From assembly GCA_002722435.1 (NCBI GenBank), contig PBLX01000067.1, positions 1-55,503 on the forward strand: a stretch of DNA of 55,503 bases, in the 5' to 3' direction. Positions within the stretch are counted from its first letter, which is position 1, and every line of letters begins with the position of its first letter. Origin of the DNA: Legionellales bacterium. GTDB lineage: Bacteria > Pseudomonadota > Gammaproteobacteria > Comchoanobacterales > Comchoanobacteraceae. Below are positions 51,916-55,503 of this stretch, piece by piece. The position numbers and the translations under genes were made by a program. The notes below the pieces were generated by a model, which was given only the letters and a program-made list of their open reading frames with translations, had not been told where the DNA came from and did not search any database.

Positions 51916-51922
51916 GGTGTGG
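51908..51922 (+). promoter_or_regulatory. TATA-GGTG promoter variant
   Basis: TTGAATAAGGTGTGG lies 30 nt before the ATG at 51938 and overlaps the end of the zinc-knuckle gene. Confidence 0.5.
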
Positions 51923-51937
51923 CAAGGTGAACGCTCT

Positions 51938-52936
51938 ATGTGGATTGAACAATACCGCCCTGCGACCTTAGACGAAGTGATTGGTCAGCCTCACATTGTT
52001 GAGCGGCTCAAGTTTATGGTTGAGGGTATTCACAAAGGTGAAGATATACCACACATGCTGTTTGCAGGTATGCAAGGAACAGGTAAAACTTCAACGGCTA
52101 TCGCTTTCATGAAGACTGCCTTTGGGGACGCATGGTCTCAAAATTGGCTTGAGATGAATGCTTCTGATGAGCGGTCTATCTCTGTTATCCGTTCTAAGGT
52201 GAAGGAGTTTGCATCTCGTGGTGTGATTGGAACATACACAACAAACACAGGTGAAACCAAACCGATACCCTTCAACACTGTATTCCTTGACGAGTGTGAT
52301 AATCTTACACCCGAAGCACAGGCGGCACTACGACGAATGATGGAGCGATACCCACAGACACGATTTATTCTGTCAGCAAACTATCCTCAAAAATTGATTG
52401 ACCCCATCAAAGACCGATGTGCATTTGCATCGACTCGATTCAGACCGATTTCAGTCGAGGTGATGAGACCCGCTCTCCTTGCCCTATCGACGGCATTAAC
52501 CGACGAGGCGTTGGACTTGCTGATGAGAACTTCTCGTGGCTCAATGCGAAAGGCTCTGAACTTACTTTGGACTCTGACTCGTGTAGCAGGTGAAGTCGAT
52601 GTCGAGGATGTCGAAGACTACATTGTGACACTTGAACCCACTAGGGTCAAGGCGTTACTATCCAAGGTGGCTAAGGCCAAAGGGGCTGAACGCTCCAAGG
52701 GCTTGCGTCTGTATCGTGAAGTCGATAAGGAGGTCGATGCACTTTCAGCAAGAGGTATGTCGGGGGTTGAGATTCTCGATGCTTTCTATGACCTCGTGAC
52801 GACAGACGAATCTATGCCATTGGCACTCCAACAAAGGATATTGTCGGGAATAGGCCAAGCGTTGCATTGGGCGAGCGTTGCTCAAGACGATGTGCTTGCA
52901 GTCAAGGCATTTTTACGAAACATAACACTTATATAG
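51938..52936 (+). CDS. rfcS: Replication factor C small subunit (clamp loader)
   Basis: A 332-residue AAA+ protein that opens and loads the sliding clamp. It begins with the RFC signature MWIEQYRPATLDEVIGQ. Walker A is AGMQGTGKTS (~48-57); Walker B with sensor features is VFLDECDNLTPEAQAALRRM; sensor 1 is FILSANYP followed by DPIKDRC, the arginine-finger SRC-type motif. The C-terminal domain is helical. Archaeal RFC is usually four small and one large subunit; no large subunit is visible here. ATG 51938 is chosen by conservation and promoter. Confidence 0.93.
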   Translation: MWIEQYRPATLDEVIGQPHIVERLKFMVEGIHKGEDIPHMLFAGMQGTGKTSTAIAFMKTAFGDAWSQNWLEMNASDERSISVIRSKVKEFASRGVIGTYTTNTGETKPIPFNTVFLDECDNLTPEAQAALRRMMERYPQTRFILSANYPQKLIDPIKDRCAFASTRFRPISVEVMRPALLALSTALTDEALDLLMRTSRGSMRKALNLLWTLTRVAGEVDVEDVEDYIVTLEPTRVKALLSKVAKAKGAERSKGLRLYREVDKEVDALSARGMSGVEILDAFYDLVTTDESMPLALQQRILSGIGQALHWASVAQDDVLAVKAFLRNITLI

Positions 52937-52941
52937 GTGGG
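52929..52941 (+). promoter_or_regulatory. TATA-GGTG promoter
   Basis: TTATATAGGTGGG overlaps the clamp loader stop and lies 30 nt before the ATG at 52959. Confidence 0.65.
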
Positions 52942-52958
52942 CCATTTAGTATAGGTGC

Positions 52959-53186
52959 ATGGGCCGAACATACAAATGGATATGGGAGAAAGACTACATG
53001 AATGAAGTGCTTGCATTTGAAAAGACACATGCTGATGCAATAGAAACAGCAAAAAACTGTGAGCATTTCCTTAGCATACCTGTCATGGTCACACAGACTC
53101 GATGGGATAAAATTAGAAGACGATACCGTGTGGTTTGTCGCAGGCAACACCTTCAAGACGGCTTTGTATGGGGAGATGAATTGTGA
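52959..53186 (+). CDS. Unrecognised 75-residue protein
   Basis: Helical with aromatic N-terminus (YKWIWEKDYMNEVLAFEKTH) and basic middle. Overlaps the next gene by 4 nt (ATGA-type). Confidence 0.6.
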   Translation: MGRTYKWIWEKDYMNEVLAFEKTHADAIETAKNCEHFLSIPVMVTQTRWDKIRRRYRVVCRRQHLQDGFVWGDEL

Positions 53187-53728
53187 ATCTATTTGCTACA
53201 CACTACTCACCTTTGGTATCTGCACATAACTTATGTGACAAGCATTTGTTTTCACAGGCCAAAGAGGGCGTCCAAATGGCGGTATCGGCTTTGCTGATTC
53301 GTGGGTTTGACCCCGAATCCATGCCGATAGCCCAAAGCACAGGACTACCACACAAAGGCGGTTATCGCTTTCACCCTGCAACTCAATGGTGCTCTTTGTC
53401 AAAGAAAAATTGGCTATGGAATTGGTATCACACCAAAGAGATAGTCGCAGAGATTGATAGACGGTTTGGTAAATCACACCAATCTGATATACAACTAGAG
53501 GTTCTTATTCATCTATTCCTTGAGACTGTCGTGGAATGGCCGTTAGAGGGACTAACACCATTTGCTAGATGCTTGAATCAGAGCAAGGGTGAGAACACTG
53601 ACCTACTTGAATGGGATTGCCCTGTCGAAGCATATCGAGAGTTTTACAACCGTGACAAAGCAGGGTTCGCAAAGTGGACGGGGAGAGACCCTCCTACATG
53701 GTGGAGGGGTATGAGTGCAACCGCATGA
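53183..53728 (+). CDS. Conserved phage-type protein of unknown function
   Basis: A 181-residue protein. The N-terminus (NLCDKHLFSQAKEGVQMAVSAL) resembles an uncharacterised family common in marine phages that starts with a CDKH motif and a long helix. A His/Trp-rich middle (YRFHPATQWCSLSKKNWLWN) and a C-terminal AYREFYNRDKAGFAKW segment also recur there. I recall the pattern but not a proven function. Confidence 0.55.
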   Translation: MNLFATHYSPLVSAHNLCDKHLFSQAKEGVQMAVSALLIRGFDPESMPIAQSTGLPHKGGYRFHPATQWCSLSKKNWLWNWYHTKEIVAEIDRRFGKSHQSDIQLEVLIHLFLETVVEWPLEGLTPFARCLNQSKGENTDLLEWDCPVEAYREFYNRDKAGFAKWTGRDPPTWWRGMSATA

Positions 53729-54056
53729 GGCCAATGACAACGCTCGTATCATTGAGATAATCAAAGAGCGTATGGCTGTTGGGATAAAGCAGTATGGTCA
53801 TGGTCTTCGTGTTGAAGATGATACACGACAATGGGGAACTAAACAGGACTCTTGGGTTGAGATGGGACTTGAAGAAGTGCTTGACAATCTCATCTATGTA
53901 GCGGCCGCTATGCTTCGCATTGAGAATGAGAAGAAAGCATTACAAGACAAGATTGATGAATTAGAGAAGGCCGCTAAGGAATTGAGACAGGCTCAAATGA
54001 GACCGACATCAATCAAGACAAGAAAGCCAAAGTGGTGGCATCGGTTTAGGGTTTGA
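53715..54056 (+). CDS. MazG-like nucleotide pyrophosphohydrolase candidate
   Basis: A 113-residue protein starting at GTG inside the preceding gene. IIKERMAVGIKQYGHGL and SWVEMGLEEVLDNLIYVAAA match the helix pair of MazG-like all-alpha hydrolases, in which EExLD residues bind metal. These enzymes cleave nucleoside triphosphates and are common in viruses. The C-terminus is a charged coiled coil. Confidence 0.6.
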   Translation: MQPHEANDNARIIEIIKERMAVGIKQYGHGLRVEDDTRQWGTKQDSWVEMGLEEVLDNLIYVAAAMLRIENEKKALQDKIDELEKAAKELRQAQMRPTSIKTRKPKWWHRFRV

Positions 54057-54065
54057 AATAGGTGG
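54052..54065 (+). promoter_or_regulatory. TATA-GGTG promoter
   Basis: TTGAAATAGGTGGG lies 30 nt before the polymerase ATG at 54083. Confidence 0.6.
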
Positions 54066-54082
54066 GTCAAGGTGATTCATCT

Positions 54083-55503
54083 ATGCGAGAGCCACTGTTA
54101 ATTGTTGATGTAGCGGTTGAAGGTGACAAGAAGTCATGGAGCACCGTTCTTAGATGTAAGTCTCGTGATGGTCAAACGGTGAAACTGCGAGTGCATGGTT
54201 GCCGTCCAAAGTTTTGGACTGCCAAGTCATACAACAAGTTACCATTTACAGGCAAGGTCGAAGGCGTTGTTGATGTTCGTCATAGCGACAAGTCAAGTGT
54301 TGATGGTAAAGAATTGATGGAGGTCGAGATTGAATCTCCATTCCACTATCGAGAGGTTCGTGATTTCTATTATCCGCATTATGCGGCTGACGCAAAATGG
54401 TCTTCTGTTGTTAGATGGCTCTATGGTTGGGAAGCAGTTATTGAAGTCGATATGTCGAAGGACTTGGATAACTTGAGACCTGTCAATATCCATCACTCCG
54501 AAGTGCCTGTATCTGACTTCACACTCGATTTACTATACTTCGATATTGAAACTGCTGACTCACTTGACATGGAAAATGCACCCGAACCCGTTGTGTCAAT
54601 CGCTCTGTTCGATGTCAAGACGGGTATGCACGAGATAGCCACGACCGCTCCGACATCAGAGAGACTTGTAAAACGATTCATGGCTTCACAGGAGGCGTTA
54701 GAGTCTGTGGTCGAGCATGAGAATCCTATTCCACCCGTTAGCAAGGACAAAGTAACAGTCATCAATTTTGATGACCCCGACCCAACGCAAAGGGAGGCTG
54801 ACCTGTTCAATTGGTGGGTTGATGCTCTGAAGCGATACGACCCCGATGTTCTCGCAGGTCAGAATATCAAAGGCTACGATATACCGTATCTTGTGAACCG
54901 ATGTCGCAAGTATTTGAGGTATCATAGAATGAATGTGCCGCCTCTTGATTTCATGAGGCGTATGCCAACATTCGATACCAAGATTGCCTATGCTGAACAG
55001 GTGCAGGGTGCGGCCGCTACAACAGGTGCGGCTTCTTTGTCTTGGATGGCTCATAGCACACTTGGCTATGGTAAAGTGCCGAGGACTCGTATTACTGATT
55101 TGATGGTCAAAGACCCAATGATGCTTGCTGTGTATAACGCATGGGACAATGTGTGTGCGGCTCGATGTATGGAGAAGTTAGACCTGCTACCGTTTTACAT
55201 CATGAAGACTGCGTATCACAACAGCACACTACACAATAGTCACAGTAACATGATGCTTGTCGAAGATATGATGGGTCATTTGCTGATGAAAGAAGGCGTC
55301 ATACTACCCTCTGTGCAGGTTGTAGTATCATCTATGCCCGAAGGTGGTATCGAGCAAGGAGGCTTCGTTATGGATGCCCCTGTGGGTGTTTGGAAAAATG
55401 CGTTTGAATTGGATAACTCAATGGAATATCCATCAGCGATTATCACAGGTAACTTTGGCCCCGACACGAAAGTTATCGAGTCCGATTATCCCGATGGGTT
55501 TCC
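54083..55503 (+). CDS. polB: Family B DNA polymerase (3' truncated by window)
   Basis: The first 473 residues of the replicative polymerase; the frame is open at the window edge. The 3'-5' exonuclease motifs are present: Exo I YFDIETADS (~150), Exo II AGQNIKGYDIPYL, Exo III YNAWDNVCA. The start of the polymerase domain is visible as LDNSMEYPSAII, corresponding to motif A (usually DxxSLYPSII), where Met replaces the usual Leu and Glu stands beside it. Motif C and the thumb lie beyond the window. It would work with the clamp and loader encoded nearby. Confidence 0.92.
   Translation, partial: MREPLLIVDVAVEGDKKSWSTVLRCKSRDGQTVKLRVHGCRPKFWTAKSYNKLPFTGKVEGVVDVRHSDKSSVDGKELMEVEIESPFHYREVRDFYYPHYAADAKWSSVVRWLYGWEAVIEVDMSKDLDNLRPVNIHHSEVPVSDFTLDLLYFDIETADSLDMENAPEPVVSIALFDVKTGMHEIATTAPTSERLVKRFMASQEALESVVEHENPIPPVSKDKVTVINFDDPDPTQREADLFNWWVDALKRYDPDVLAGQNIKGYDIPYLVNRCRKYLRYHRMNVPPLDFMRRMPTFDTKIAYAEQVQGAAATTGAASLSWMAHSTLGYGKVPRTRITDLMVKDPMMLAVYNAWDNVCAARCMEKLDLLPFYIMKTAYHNSTLHNSHSNMMLVEDMMGHLLMKEGVILPSVQVVVSSMPEGGIEQGGFVMDAPVGVWKNAFELDNSMEYPSAIITGNFGPDTKVIESDYPDGF

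Noticed and set aside
1..55503. Integrase, attachment site, portal, large terminase, rRNA
   Set aside because: No sequence supporting any of these was found in the window; portal and terminase probably lie beyond the left edge.

Overview
This window looks like most of the genome of a tailed (head-tail, HK97-fold) double-stranded DNA virus that infects an archaeon. The virion genes (capsid protease, HK97-type major capsid protein, connector, tape measure, tail hub) are of the caudovirus type. The replication genes are archaeal: family B DNA polymerase, RFC small subunit, PCNA-like clamp, archaeo-eukaryotic primase, ERCC4/XPF nuclease, XPD-like helicase and an RPA-like protein. Most replication and accessory genes have a TATA-like box 25-30 nt before the start codon and no Shine-Dalgarno site, as in archaeal leaderless transcription. 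This gene set resembles the magroviruses assigned to marine Poseidoniales (Marine Group II). That host assignment is an inference, because no host gene is visible. Neither end is a natural end: the left edge cuts the capsid protease and the right edge cuts DNA polymerase. The portal and large terminase were not found and presumably lie outside.

Layout. 0-14.8 kb: capsid protease/scaffold, major capsid protein, connectors, an HNH nuclease, small genes, a LamG-like virion protein, a glycosyltransferase and a 2051-residue virion protein. 15-18.8 kb: XPD-like helicase and tail hub protein. 18.8-26.4 kb: a structured RNA, then an AAA+ helicase, RPA-like protein, a second structured RNA, RecA-like ATPase, Cas4-like nuclease and sliding clamp. 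26.4-35.4 kb: tail tube, tail chaperones, tape measure and a 1717-residue PKD-domain protein. 35.5-42.5 kb: primase, ERCC4 nuclease, small genes, a collagen-like fibre and a possible small terminase. 42.5-49.8 kb: an accessory region of short unrecognised genes separated by repeated paired promoter modules, with a ~560-nt structured non-coding RNA candidate in the middle and a metalloprotease at the end. 49.9-55.5 kb: small genes, SprT-like protease, clamp loader, MazG-like protein and DNA polymerase.

Three promoter classes can be read from the sequence: (i) TTYATATAGGTGKG boxes 26-30 nt before replication and small genes; (ii) GTTAWGAACCAY 30-32 nt before virion genes, probably late; (iii) in the accessory region, inverted pairs of a CCTATAAAGG box joined to a GNCTGTCRGC element. 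The observations most worth checking are the three structured RNA candidates (18892-19029, 22433-22525, 45440-46003) and the paired-promoter accessory region. All positions and base pairings were worked out by eye; no database search or folding program was run.
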